Of a stretch of 44,585 bases of DNA, positions 37,204 to 44,585 are shown one piece after another (position 1 is the first letter of the stretch; each line of letters begins with the position of its first letter). The notes below the pieces were generated by a model that did no database searches, was not told the DNA's origin, and saw nothing but the letters and a program-made list of their open reading frames with translations. The DNA comes from Sphaerobacter sp. (GTDB lineage: Bacteria; Chloroflexota; Chloroflexia; Thermomicrobiales; Thermomicrobiaceae): positions 1 through 44,585 of the forward strand of contig JASBVL010000049.1 in the NCBI GenBank assembly GCA_029961075.1, in the 5' to 3' direction. A program made the position numbers and the translations under genes.

Positions 37204-38052
37204 TGAGCCCCTGCCCTCCTGTATCTGTGTAACGCATCACGAAATCTGCGATGACGGCCCTGTCTGATGCGCAGACAAGGAGAGGGTTGTGCGATGATCC
37301 GTGCACATGCCACAGCTTGGGAATGGGTATCGGACCGCGTCGTCTCAACCGGGAGGCGACGCGGCGCAGGTGGTCGACTCCTCGGCACCACACCGCCGCG
37401 TGGCGAGGGTGTCCGGCCCGGTCGCCAGGCGAGGGATACGCAAGATTGGGTCCCCGTGTGCCCTGCGGCCCTGGGGCACACGCACCGGCAGGGAGGTGCC
37501 AATCGCCGGACCTCGCTGCCGCGGCAACGACACCCTCGTGGATGATACGGGCACGGCGCCACACGTGTCAAAACGCGTCGATGTGCCCGTGCGAGGCGAT
37601 GGCAGCCTCCGCGGGAGTGGGCGATTGGGGCGCGCCGCCGCGGCGCTCCCGACACGAGGCGACGGTTGGCGCAGGCGATCGAGGAGGGCTCGTTTCGGGA
37701 CCCCGCGGGTATCCCGGCCCTGGTGGGGCGACGGCGCTCGCCGGCTACGACCATCGCCCCCGGTGGGACAGCGGCGGCGATGGTGAGTCCTGGCGGGCAG
37801 CCACGCCTGGACCGCACCGGCCGCAGTCCCGCGTGCGCACGGGGGGACCGGGTGCGCCGTCGGGACCGGTCACGCGGCATCCGGCCGCTCGCGAGGCCGG
37901 GCCCCACTACCCAGCCGTGACCCCGACGTGGTACGGCACCGCGAACGGGACGCTCGGCGAATACAACACACGCGGCCGATACGGGGACCAGCCACGTCGC
38001 TCCTGGTGTGGGTCCGATGCCGCCCCCGGCCGCGAGCGACCCCCGTGCCGTG
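37204..38052. other. 850-bp stretch without a recognised gene
   Basis: Open frames exist on both strands because of GC content, but none shows a family, a good ribosome site or a sensible hydrophobic/charged pattern. I see a hairpin CGTGTGCCC/GGGCACACG (37455-37482) and a possible minus-strand promoter TTGACA (37571-37566), 18 bp, TATCAT (37547-37542), which would start a transcript near 37535 pointing to the sugar dehydrogenase with a leader of over 300 nt. A non-coding RNA or a degraded gene are the alternatives; neither is proved. Confidence 0.4.
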
Positions 38053-38313
38053 CTAGCGGAAGAGTCGCGACCCGGTGCCGCGGCGCCGTCGCGCCTCCTC
38101 GTCGATCGCCTTGAGGTCGGCCGCGGTGAAGAAGTGGTGGACCAGCGTGCCACCCGGCTGGCCTGGGCCCGGCCGGCGGAAGCCGCGGAGGAGAATGCCG
38201 TCATCCGACTGGAGCAGGATGACGTCCTCGATCTTGTTCTGGTCGATGTAGCGCCCGATGGCCCGCAGGATATCCTCCAGTCGATACAGCCGGTCGCCCT
38301 GGGTACCGCTCAC
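38053..38313 (-). CDS. Small protein of unknown function (86 residues), downstream of the VWA gene
   Basis: Starts with GTG at 38313. The sequence has a compact charged helix and strand pattern: RLYRLEDILRAIGRYIDQNKIEDVILLQSDDGILLRGF, then RRPGPGQPGGTLVHHFFTAADLKAIDEEARRRR. I do not recognise a named family. It lies 61 nt after the VWA protein gene on the same strand and is probably part of the same operon, so it may work with the MoxR/VWA pair. Not membrane-bound, no signal peptide. Confidence 0.65.
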   Translation of the reverse strand: MSGTQGDRLYRLEDILRAIGRYIDQNKIEDVILLQSDDGILLRGFRRPGPGQPGGTLVHHFFTAADLKAIDEEARRRRGTGSRLFR

Positions 38314-38374
38314 CCGCCCTCACCCCTCTCGCCCTCACCGACCGAGCGGCCCCGCGCCGTCGCACCGCCTTCGG

Positions 38375-40477
38375 TCACGCGCGCACGCGGGTCCGCTTGT
38401 TCGCCACATAGTCGACCAGAATATACTCCCCCAGATGGTCGGGCGTCGCGAAGAAGGCACGCCCGCGATTGATCTTCGCCATCTCGCTGACGAACCCCGC
38501 CATGTACGGGCTGCGCTCCAGCATGAAGGTGTTGATCACGATCTGCTCGCGGGTGCAGCGCGCGACCTCCTTGAGCGTCTCCTGGAGCGTCTGATAGGTC
38601 GGCGGGTAGGCGAACCGGACCTGCGTGCCGTCGAAGTGGGCCGTCGGCTCGCCGTCGGTGATGACGATGATCTGCTTGTTGCCCCCCTTGTGCCGCGCCA
38701 GGAGCTGCCGCGCCAGCATGAAGCCGTGCTGCATGTTGGTGCCGTAGTTGTACTCGTCCCAACTGATGCCGGGCAGCATCGACGGCTTCAGCTCCGTGGC
38801 TACGTAGGAGAACCCCACGATGTAGAGCTGGTCGCGGGGGAAGGCGGAGCGGATGAGGCTGTCGAGCGCCAGCGCGACCTTCTTGGCCGCGGTGAAGCAG
38901 CCGTTGTAGAGCATCGACCGGCTCATGTCGACCATGAGCACGGTGGACGACCGGGTGACCAGCTCGGTGCGGAACACCTCGAAGTCGTCCGGCCGGAGCC
39001 GGACCGGGCTGCCCGCGCCGTCGCGGTAGACCGCGTTCATGACGGTCTTGGGGAGGTCGAGCAGGAAGGGATCGCCGAACTCGTAGGGCTTGGTGTCGTC
39101 GGTGCGCTCGCCGCCGCGCCCGGCGCGCTCCAGCGGGTGCTGGCCGAAGCGATCCTTCTTCAGGTGCTGGAAGATGTCGTGCAGCGCCTTCTGCCCGATC
39201 TTGCGCACGCCGCGCGGCGTCAGCTCGTAGCCGCGCCGGGTGCGCTGGATGTACCCGGCGTCTTCCAGCACCTTGGTGAGCTGCCGAAGCTGGTCGACGT
39301 CCTGCGCCACGTCGTCCCCGAGCAGCTCGCGGATCTTGTCGTGGTCGACGTGCTCCAGGTCGCGCCAGTCGCGGACGCCGCGGAGCTGGTCCTCGATCTC
39401 CTCCAGCTCGCGCAGGCGCTCCATGAGCCGCATCGCCTCGCCCAGCGTCAACTCCTCGTCGCCGCTGAGCGAGAACGGCCGGTGGTAGGGGTTGTCCGGC
39501 AGCAGCCGGCCGAGGTTCTCACCGAGCTGGGCCAACTCCTGCTGGATGCCAGGGTCGCTCAGCACCGCCTCGAGCGCGTCTTGGAGCTGGGCGCGCATCT
39601 CCGGCGTCATCGAGTCGAGCAGGCTCTGCATCGCGGCCATCTGCCGCGCCAGGTGGTCGAGCAGGTCGTCGAGGCTGTCGATGTTCGGCCCGAAGTAGTG
39701 CCCGAACTTGTGCATGAAGCGCTCGAAGTCGGGCTGGCCGCCGCGCGCGCGCTCCTCGAGCATCTCGTTCAACTCGCGGAGCATCTGCCGCATGTCGGCG
39801 ATATCCTCGGGCGTCATGCGCTGGATGGCCTGCTGCATCCCCTGGAAGGTCTGCTGCAGCATCTGCTGCTGCAGCATCGACAGCAGCTCCTGGAACTTCT
39901 GCCGGGCGCCCGGGTCCATGAAGTCGTAGTCCTGCAGCCCCTTGATCCGCCCGGCCGGATCGGGCGGCAGCGCGTCCAGCACCTCCAGGTTACGGGCCGC
40001 CATCCGCTCGAGCAGCCGCTGGAGGTGCTCGTCGCCCGCCGCGTCCTCACCCATTGCCGTCTCGTCCGGCTCGCCCGTCTGGCCCGCCGCCGACGGCTCG
40101 GCCGGCGTGTCGGCCGCCGGCGGCCGCGGTTGCGCGCGCGCCTGCGCCAGGCGCCGCTCGATCCCGGCGCGCTCGGTCTCGATCACGTCGTCCAGCCGCC
40201 GCGCGATGTCCTCGAGCACGGAGCCGAGGTCGTAGCGGCGCATCTCCCGCTGGCGCGTCTGCCGGACGCGCTCCAGCAGGTCGCGCATGCCGCGCATCCC
40301 CTGGCCGTCCTGCGACTCGGTGCCCCAGCGGAAGAGCCGCTGCAGGGCGCGCGTCAGGTCGCCGTCCGCCAGGACGTCGTCGGAGATGGCGTCCATGATC
40401 TGGTCCGGGTCGAAGGGCTCGATGCGCTGCGTGCCGTCCCAGCGTGAGTAGCGATGCGCGGAAGCGTAAGCGTTCAT
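38375..40477 (-). CDS. VWA-domain protein, partner of the MoxR ATPase
   Basis: 700 residues. The C-terminal part is a von Willebrand A domain with the MIDAS motif DMSRS (about residues 516-520), VGFSYVATELKPS, NYGTNMQHGFMLARQLLA (Thr ligand) and IIVITDGEPTAHFDG (Asp ligand), so it binds Mg2+. Before it lies a winged-helix-like segment QLTKVLEDAGYIQRTRRGYELTPRGVRKIGQ and a long helical, Gln/Met-rich region (about 170-330, MLQQQMLQQTFQGMQQA). The N-terminus has WDGTQRIEPFDPDQIMDAISDDVLADGDL. It resembles ChlD/CoxE-type partners of AAA+ ATPases. It starts with ATG 6 nt after the ATPase gene, so both are translated together. Its role, maturation of a target enzyme or a chaperone, is not stated in the sequence. 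Confidence 0.88.
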   Translation of the reverse strand: MNAYASAHRYSRWDGTQRIEPFDPDQIMDAISDDVLADGDLTRALQRLFRWGTESQDGQGMRGMRDLLERVRQTRQREMRRYDLGSVLEDIARRLDDVIETERAGIERRLAQARAQPRPPAADTPAEPSAAGQTGEPDETAMGEDAAGDEHLQRLLERMAARNLEVLDALPPDPAGRIKGLQDYDFMDPGARQKFQELLSMLQQQMLQQTFQGMQQAIQRMTPEDIADMRQMLRELNEMLEERARGGQPDFERFMHKFGHYFGPNIDSLDDLLDHLARQMAAMQSLLDSMTPEMRAQLQDALEAVLSDPGIQQELAQLGENLGRLLPDNPYHRPFSLSGDEELTLGEAMRLMERLRELEEIEDQLRGVRDWRDLEHVDHDKIRELLGDDVAQDVDQLRQLTKVLEDAGYIQRTRRGYELTPRGVRKIGQKALHDIFQHLKKDRFGQHPLERAGRGGERTDDTKPYEFGDPFLLDLPKTVMNAVYRDGAGSPVRLRPDDFEVFRTELVTRSSTVLMVDMSRSMLYNGCFTAAKKVALALDSLIRSAFPRDQLYIVGFSYVATELKPSMLPGISWDEYNYGTNMQHGFMLARQLLARHKGGNKQIIVITDGEPTAHFDGTQVRFAYPPTYQTLQETLKEVARCTREQIVINTFMLERSPYMAGFVSEMAKINRGRAFFATPDHLGEYILVDYVANKRTRVRA

Positions 40478-40483
40478 GGTGTC

Positions 40484-41881
40484 CTATCCCCGGTAGCGCA
40501 CGCCGGTGCGCCCGCTGGTGTCCTTGTTCAGGCGGCGGTTGAGGTGCAGGCCCTCCAGCACGAACTCGACGGCGGAGGCGATCGCGCTCGGGTTGCCGGC
40601 GGCTCCGAGCCGGGCGGCCGCCTCCCGGAACCCGTCCAGGTGGGACACCTGATGCACGTACTGCATGGCGGGCATCATGTCGGACGTCTCGACGGTCAGG
40701 CCATTCTCGAACGCCAGCACCAGGTCGTCGAAGTCGCGCACGGAGAAGTGGCGGTTGAACGTGGTCAGCACCGCGCCTTGCAGGAGCTTGGCGACGATGC
40801 GATCCTCCTGGACCTCGCCCAGCGCCTCCAGCTCGATCTTGCCGGTCGTCGACGCCACGGCGGCGTGCAGGTCGCTGATGCGAGGGACGGCGTACGTCTC
40901 GCCAAGGCGGATCGCCCGCTTGACCGCGTTGCTGATGACGTTCTCGTAGTTGGCGATCGACATGCGCACGCTGACGCCCGAGCGCTGGCTGATGTCGTGG
41001 CTGCGCCGCGCCAGATGGGTCACCTCGGCCACGATCTCGCGCACGAAATCGGGCACCATGACCTCCACCCCGTCGGTGTCAAAGCGCCGCCGCTCCTGCT
41101 CCATGATCTCGATCTCGAGATCGATGGTCTCAGGGTAGTGGGTCCGAATCTGGGAGCCGTAGCGGTCCTTCAGCGGGGTGATGATGCGCCCACGGTTGGT
41201 GTAGTCCTCCGGGTTCGCGCTGGCGACGACGTAGACGTCGAGCGGCAGCCGGATCCGGTAGCCGCGGATCTGGACGTCGCGCTCCTCGAGGATGTTGAGC
41301 AGGCCGACCTGGATGCGCTCGGCGAGGTCCGGCAGCTCGTTGATGGCGAAGATGCCGCGGTTCGTGCGCGGGATGAGCCCGTAGTGGATCGTCAGCTCGT
41401 CGGCGAGATAGCGCCCCTCGGCCACCTTGATCGGGTCGACCTCGCCGATCAGGTCGGCGATGGTCGTGTCGGGGGTCGCCAGCTTCTCGGCGTAGCGCTC
41501 CTCACGCCGGATCCACACGATGGGCGTGTCGTCGCCCCGCTCCGCGATCAGGTCCCGGGCGTAGCGGCTGACCGGGGCGAAGGGGTTGTCGTTGATCTCG
41601 CTCCCGGCGACGGCCGGGATCTCCTCGTCGAGGAGGTTGATCAGGCTACGCGCCATGCGGGTCTTGGCCTGCCCGCGCTCGCCGAGAAAGATGATGTCCT
41701 GGCCCGAGAGGATGGCGTTCTCGACCTGCGGGATGACGGTGTGCTCGTAGCCCAGCACACCCGGGAAGATCGGCTCCCCGGTGCGGAGCTTGGCGATCAG
41801 GTTCTTACGCATCTCCTCTCGGACGGAGAGCACCTGGTAGCCGCTCTCCCGAAGTTCACCGAGGGTCCGCGGCTTGGTCAT
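40484..41881 (-). CDS. MoxR-family AAA+ ATPase (ChlI-like)
   Basis: 465 residues with the ATG at 41881 (GAGGAG 10 nt upstream); ATG at 41890 and GTG at 41899 are also open. Walker A is FLGERGQAKTRM, Walker B ends GIFAINELPDL with NE instead of DE, sensor 1 is VVASANPEDYTNRGRI and the later ISQRSGVSVRMSIANYEN contains sensor 2/arginine elements. The extra insert (RRRFDTDGVEVMVP) is typical of magnesium-chelatase-like ATPases. MoxR proteins and a VWA protein remodel or insert cofactors into other proteins. It heads the operon with the VWA protein, and a promoter is visible at 41988-42015. Confidence 0.93.
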   Translation of the reverse strand: MTKPRTLGELRESGYQVLSVREEMRKNLIAKLRTGEPIFPGVLGYEHTVIPQVENAILSGQDIIFLGERGQAKTRMARSLINLLDEEIPAVAGSEINDNPFAPVSRYARDLIAERGDDTPIVWIRREERYAEKLATPDTTIADLIGEVDPIKVAEGRYLADELTIHYGLIPRTNRGIFAINELPDLAERIQVGLLNILEERDVQIRGYRIRLPLDVYVVASANPEDYTNRGRIITPLKDRYGSQIRTHYPETIDLEIEIMEQERRRFDTDGVEVMVPDFVREIVAEVTHLARRSHDISQRSGVSVRMSIANYENVISNAVKRAIRLGETYAVPRISDLHAAVASTTGKIELEALGEVQEDRIVAKLLQGAVLTTFNRHFSVRDFDDLVLAFENGLTVETSDMMPAMQYVHQVSHLDGFREAAARLGAAGNPSAIASAVEFVLEGLHLNRRLNKDTSGRTGVRYRG

Positions 41882-41987
41882 AGCACTCATGCTCCTCACA
41901 TGGGGTTGACTCGTTGGCTCACGACGCGCCCCTGACTACCGCAAGGGCTGCTCCAAGGCAGATCGGGCTGCGTGTCGTGGTCCTGCA

Positions 41988-42015
41988 ATAGTACTCTCCG
42001 GAGCAAGTCTGTCAA
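41988..42015 (-). promoter_or_regulatory. Promoter of the MoxR/VWA operon
   Basis: On the minus strand TTGACA (42015-42010), a 16-bp spacer and TACTAT (41993-41988) form a promoter about 100 bp before the ATG at 41881. No dyad is seen in it. Confidence 0.65.
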
Positions 42016-42367
42016 AGGCGGGGGTGGGATGCGTCATGCGTGGGCGGTGGCGCGCGTCGCGTGATCCGCGGACGGGCGGCCCCGCGCCGCCGCCAACGGG
42101 CACGCCGGGGCGGCGTGCGGCCGGGCGGGTTTGTGTGAGCCTGCATGCTCCGACCGGCGTGATGGGGGCATCGTCACGGTGCCGCGTTGCCGGTCATCCC
42201 GCGCGGCGCGACGAAGGACCCACCTCCGGTCGGGGCGGGGCTGGTCCCGAACGGAGTACCGCCCCGCCCCGACCGGCCCACCGGACCGATCACGGGAGCC
42301 AAAGCGCTGCGCGGCCCTCCGCTCAGGAGGACAGCCAGGCGCGCAGATGGCACGAAGGCCCGCCGGC
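42016..42367. repeat. Gene-free interval with a 15-bp inverted repeat
   Basis: CCGGTCGGGGCGGGG (42226-42240) returns as its exact inverse at 42262-42276, with a 21-nt loop. It is preceded by a piece GCGGCGCGACGAAGGACC, which resembles the ends of dispersed repeats of this kind of genome. It lies between the MoxR promoter and the end of the XRE gene (minus). It may terminate the XRE transcript, whose stop is at 42368. No gene is seen on either strand. Confidence 0.5.
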
Positions 42368-43516
42368 TCACCGCTCGGGAGCGGGGTCCTCCCGCTCCAC
42401 CGCTGCTTCGAGCCGGGCCAGCGCCGCCTCGAACCAGGCGATGACGGCCTCGGTGTCTCGGCGCTCGGGCGGGATCGACTCCCACAGCGCGTCGAAATAC
42501 TCGCGGAGGCGACCCGCGGCCTCCCGGCCAGAGAAATGCAGGCCGATCCGCTGGAGCGGCGGCTGCGCGGGATCGATCTCGCGGAGCGGAAAGACGAGGG
42601 CCCCGCCGGTCTCCTTGACCAGGAAGCCGAGCGGCGGGGACCCGTCGAGGAGCCCGACCCGGTAGCGCGGATTGCGCCGCAGGAACGCGATCGTTGCCTC
42701 CGCGTGCGCGCGGACCACCGACCTCGCGAACGGGAAGCGCATGCCCCACTCGCCGGTCGCGAGATAGCGCTCGATGGTGGCCATCGGGTAGATGACCCGC
42801 GACTCATGCGCCTGCAGGGTGGTCGCCAGGGCCGAGCGCGCCGCCGTCCACCACCACGTCAGCAGCCGAGGGTCGGGCGGCTCGACACCGTGGAGGAGCC
42901 GGAAGGTCTGCAGGTGATCGATGCCCGGGGCGTCCGCGATGGTCGAGAGCCGGTCGACGAGGCACAGGCGATCCCCCGGGAGCTCCTCGACCCGCATCCA
43001 GGACTGCGTGAACGCCAGCGGGCCGAGGCCGACCTCGGCAATGCCCTCCAGGATCGCCGGGATCGCCGCGGGCAAGCCGCGGGTGACGAGGGCGGCCTCC
43101 ACGGCGCGCTGCCCCGCGACGGAGCGCTCCTGCGGCCCGGTCAGGCGTCGCAGCGCGTCCACGAGGGCACCCCGCGCCTCGATGCCGAGGTGGCGGAACT
43201 CGCCCCAGGTGTCCCGGGGGATGCCGAGGCGGTCGAGATAGGCGGTGAGATCGCGGTCGAGCTCGGACGCGGTGGTCTCGAAGGCCGTGAAGTAGGTGAC
43301 CTCGACGCCCAGCGCCGCGGCGAGGCGCGCCAGGGTGAGGTAGGAGGGAACGCTCCGTCCCTGCTCCACTCGCCAGACCTGCGAACGAGAGACGCCCGCC
43401 CGGTGCGCGAGGTCCGCCAAGGTCCAGCCGCGCCGCGCCCGCAGCTCGCGTAGGGCGGGGCCGATCCGCTGCCGTGACGGTCGCGCCACGGCATGGCTCT
43501 GCTCTGCCCCGTTCAT
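42368..43516 (-). CDS. XRE-family regulator with a large C-terminal sensor-like domain
   Basis: 382 residues. The N-terminal HTH (about 20-75) has LRELRARRGWTLADLAHRAGVSRSQVWRVEQGRSVPSYLTLARLAAALGV. The rest contains no domain I can name with certainty: RDTWGEFRHLGIEARGALVDALRRLTG, a variable middle, VIYPMATIERYLATGEWGMRFPFARSVVRAHAEATIAFLRRNP and GLLDGSPPLGFLVKETGGALVFPLREID, a strand/helix alternation like those of ligand-sensing domains. It starts with ATG at 43516 after GGGGGAG. It is divergent from a DUF2851 gene and probably controls it and itself through the dyads in between. Confidence 0.87.
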   Translation of the reverse strand: MNGAEQSHAVARPSRQRIGPALRELRARRGWTLADLAHRAGVSRSQVWRVEQGRSVPSYLTLARLAAALGVEVTYFTAFETTASELDRDLTAYLDRLGIPRDTWGEFRHLGIEARGALVDALRRLTGPQERSVAGQRAVEAALVTRGLPAAIPAILEGIAEVGLGPLAFTQSWMRVEELPGDRLCLVDRLSTIADAPGIDHLQTFRLLHGVEPPDPRLLTWWWTAARSALATTLQAHESRVIYPMATIERYLATGEWGMRFPFARSVVRAHAEATIAFLRRNPRYRVGLLDGSPPLGFLVKETGGALVFPLREIDPAQPPLQRIGLHFSGREAAGRLREYFDALWESIPPERRDTEAVIAWFEAALARLEAAVEREDPAPER

Positions 43517-43663
43517 GCCACTCCCCCTTACGGCTGGCTAGGCGCCGCGACGCCCGACCTCTGACGGCGTGCCACCAGTCCCGCGCGGCTCACCCCAGCC
43601 CGCATGAATGCCACTGCCCAAGACCGCTCCGTCGGCCTGCTGTCCGGCATACCATACAACGAG

Positions 43664-43704
43664 TAGCCCATCTTGGGGATGCGGCGCTAGCCCAATTTGG
43701 CTAT
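43664..43704. promoter_or_regulatory. Two direct copies of a TAGCC...GGCTA dyad, probable operators
   Basis: TAGCCCATCTTGGGGAT (43664-43680) and TAGCCCAATTTGGCTAT (43688-43704) are direct repeats 24 bp apart, about two turns of DNA. The second is a dyad TAGCC-CAATTT-GGCTA; the first keeps the left arm only. They lie between the XRE start (43516, minus) and the DUF2851 start (43837, plus) and fit binding by an XRE dimer on one face. The rest of 43517-43836 has no gene. Confidence 0.55.
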
Positions 43705-43836
43705 CTCGCGCCAGGCCGAGCTGCCGCCGCGGCGCTCCCCGCGGCCCGCGACGGCTGCACCCCGGCCGCTCCGCAGGGGGACGACCGCACCCGCGCGGTT
43801 GTGGCCGGCGTCGCCGAGTGGGATACTGCGCGCACC

Positions 43837-44585
43837 ATGGCACTGATCGAAGAAATCATCCTTGCGCAAATCTGGCACGCCCAGTGGCTGGCCGACCGGC
43901 TGCGCACGACGGACGGCCGCGACGTGCGCGTGGTCTACCGCGGCGTCTGGACCCACGGGGCGGGCCCGGACTTCACCGGCGCGCTGCTCGACCTCGGCGG
44001 GCGGCTGGTGAGCGGGTCGGTCGAGGTGCATCGGCGCGCCGCGGGCTGGTACGAGCACGGCCACCACCGCGACCCGGCGTACAACGATGTGGTGCTCCAT
44101 GTGGTGCTGGACGACGATCCCGGGCGCCCCGCACGGCGGCAGGATGGGAGCACCGTCGCCACCCTGGCCCTGCGGCCCTACCTGCTCGGCCCGGTCGAGG
44201 CGTTTCGGCCCGCCCCGGCGCTCCGCCCGCTGGGCGCCATCGGCTTCGCGCACTGTGCGCCGGCCGTGGCCGCGACCCGCCCCGCGGCGCTGGTGCGGGT
44301 CTGGGAGGCCGCGGGCGACGCGCGGCTCGCCGGGAAGGTGGCCAGCCTGGCCCAGGCCCTGAGCGCGGCGCCGCCGGGGCAGGTGCTCTACGCGCGCCTC
44401 CTCGACGCCCTGGGCTACAGCCGGAACCGCGAGGGGATGCGGGCGGTGGCCGACCGGCTGCCCTACCCCGACCTGGAGGCGCGGCTCGCCGGCCAGCCGC
44501 CGTGGGAGCGGCGCGCGCGGGCCGCCGGGCTCCTGCTCGGCGTGGCCGGCTTCCTGCCGCTCTCGCCCCGGGAGGCGGCACTCGC
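43837..44585 (+). CDS. DUF2851 family protein (3' end outside window)
   Basis: The frame begins with ATG at 43837 and stays open to the window edge, so about 249 residues are seen. It matches DUF2851: EEIILAQIWHAQWL at the N-terminus, TTDGRDVRVVYRGVWTHGAGPDFTGALLDLGG, SGSVEVHRRAAGWYEHGHHRDPAYNDVVLHVVLDDD, a family-typical block in which the spaced acidic and His residues (GPDF, EVH, HGHHxD, YNDVVLHVV) suggest a nuclease-like active site. Family proteins are about 400 residues or more. No function is established to my knowledge. The G/C-rich ribosome site is not obvious. It is divergent from the XRE gene. Confidence 0.85.
   Translation, partial: MALIEEIILAQIWHAQWLADRLRTTDGRDVRVVYRGVWTHGAGPDFTGALLDLGGRLVSGSVEVHRRAAGWYEHGHHRDPAYNDVVLHVVLDDDPGRPARRQDGSTVATLALRPYLLGPVEAFRPAPALRPLGAIGFAHCAPAVAATRPAALVRVWEAAGDARLAGKVASLAQALSAAPPGQVLYARLLDALGYSRNREGMRAVADRLPYPDLEARLAGQPPWERRARAAGLLLGVAGFLPLSPREAAL

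Noticed and set aside
37200-38204. Long frames on both strands in the gene-poor region
   Set aside because: Arg/Pro/Gly-rich composition, no ribosome site, no motif, and they overlap each other in several frames.

Overview
The window is about 44.6 kb of very GC-rich bacterial DNA with strong G/C preference at third codon positions and many GTG starts. Gene content (a full menaquinone cluster, ThyX rather than ThyA, a MoxR/VWA pair, DUF2851, peptidase C45, a DUF1446/DUF4387 pair), intergenic GC-rich palindromes and TTGACA-N17-TANNNT promoters fit a Thermomicrobia/Sphaerobacter-like member of the Chloroflexota. That assignment is inferred from gene content and repeat style; there is no rRNA, tRNA or other marker gene here to prove it.

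Layout. (1) 1-2827: the end of a receiver-like protein, then a convergent double-length malic enzyme in which two complete malic-enzyme copies are fused and have lost different key residues. (2) 2870-11572 (minus): a menaquinone operon read TetR, menF, menD, menH, [repeat block], menB, menA, menC, menE. The menC/menE junction is broken: the 3' part of menC and the 5' part of menE are missing and the remnants are joined out of frame. Two genes (menD, menF) carry copies of a palindromic repeat inside the coding frame; other copies of the repeat lie in the intergenic blocks at 6310-6454 and 11611-12029, flanked by arrays of a 7-bp degenerate unit. (3) 12035-14880: a Nudix hydrolase divergent from a long two-domain ThyX and a YbaK-type deacylase. 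(4) 15167-19747: a secreted lipoprotein with a Lon-type Ser/Lys protease domain, pyrE and divergent folC. (5) 19916-25024: two small membrane proteins, a DNA methyltransferase fused to a PD-(D/E)XK nuclease-like domain, an NCS2 purine permease and a small methyltransferase. (6) 25503-27392: a promoter-operator followed by an AtuA/DUF1446-like protein and its DUF4387 partner. (7) 27570-32722 (minus): a dipeptide/oligopeptide ABC transporter (dppBCDF type, dppC frameshifted, no binding protein) co-transcribed with a C45 acyltransferase/peptidase, divergent from a GntR/FadR-type regulator. (8) 33953-37203: a two-gene lipoate-protein ligase, a GT4 glycosyltransferase and a short UDP-glucose-dehydrogenase-like protein. 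(9) 37204-38052: gene-poor. (10) 38053-41881 (minus): a MoxR AAA+ ATPase, a VWA protein and a small conserved-looking protein. (11) 42368-44585: an XRE regulator divergent from a DUF2851 gene that runs off the window, with paired dyad sites between them.

The most striking themes are two enzymes (malic enzyme and ThyX) that appear as single-chain duplications whose halves have complementary losses of signature residues, which suggests composite active sites, and a repeat family that tolerates insertion into essential-pathway genes in a preferred reading frame. Two genes or gene pairs (menC/menE, dppC) look broken; each could be real decay or an assembly/sequencing error, and raw reads would decide. 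All functional names come from motif recognition by eye; no search was run.
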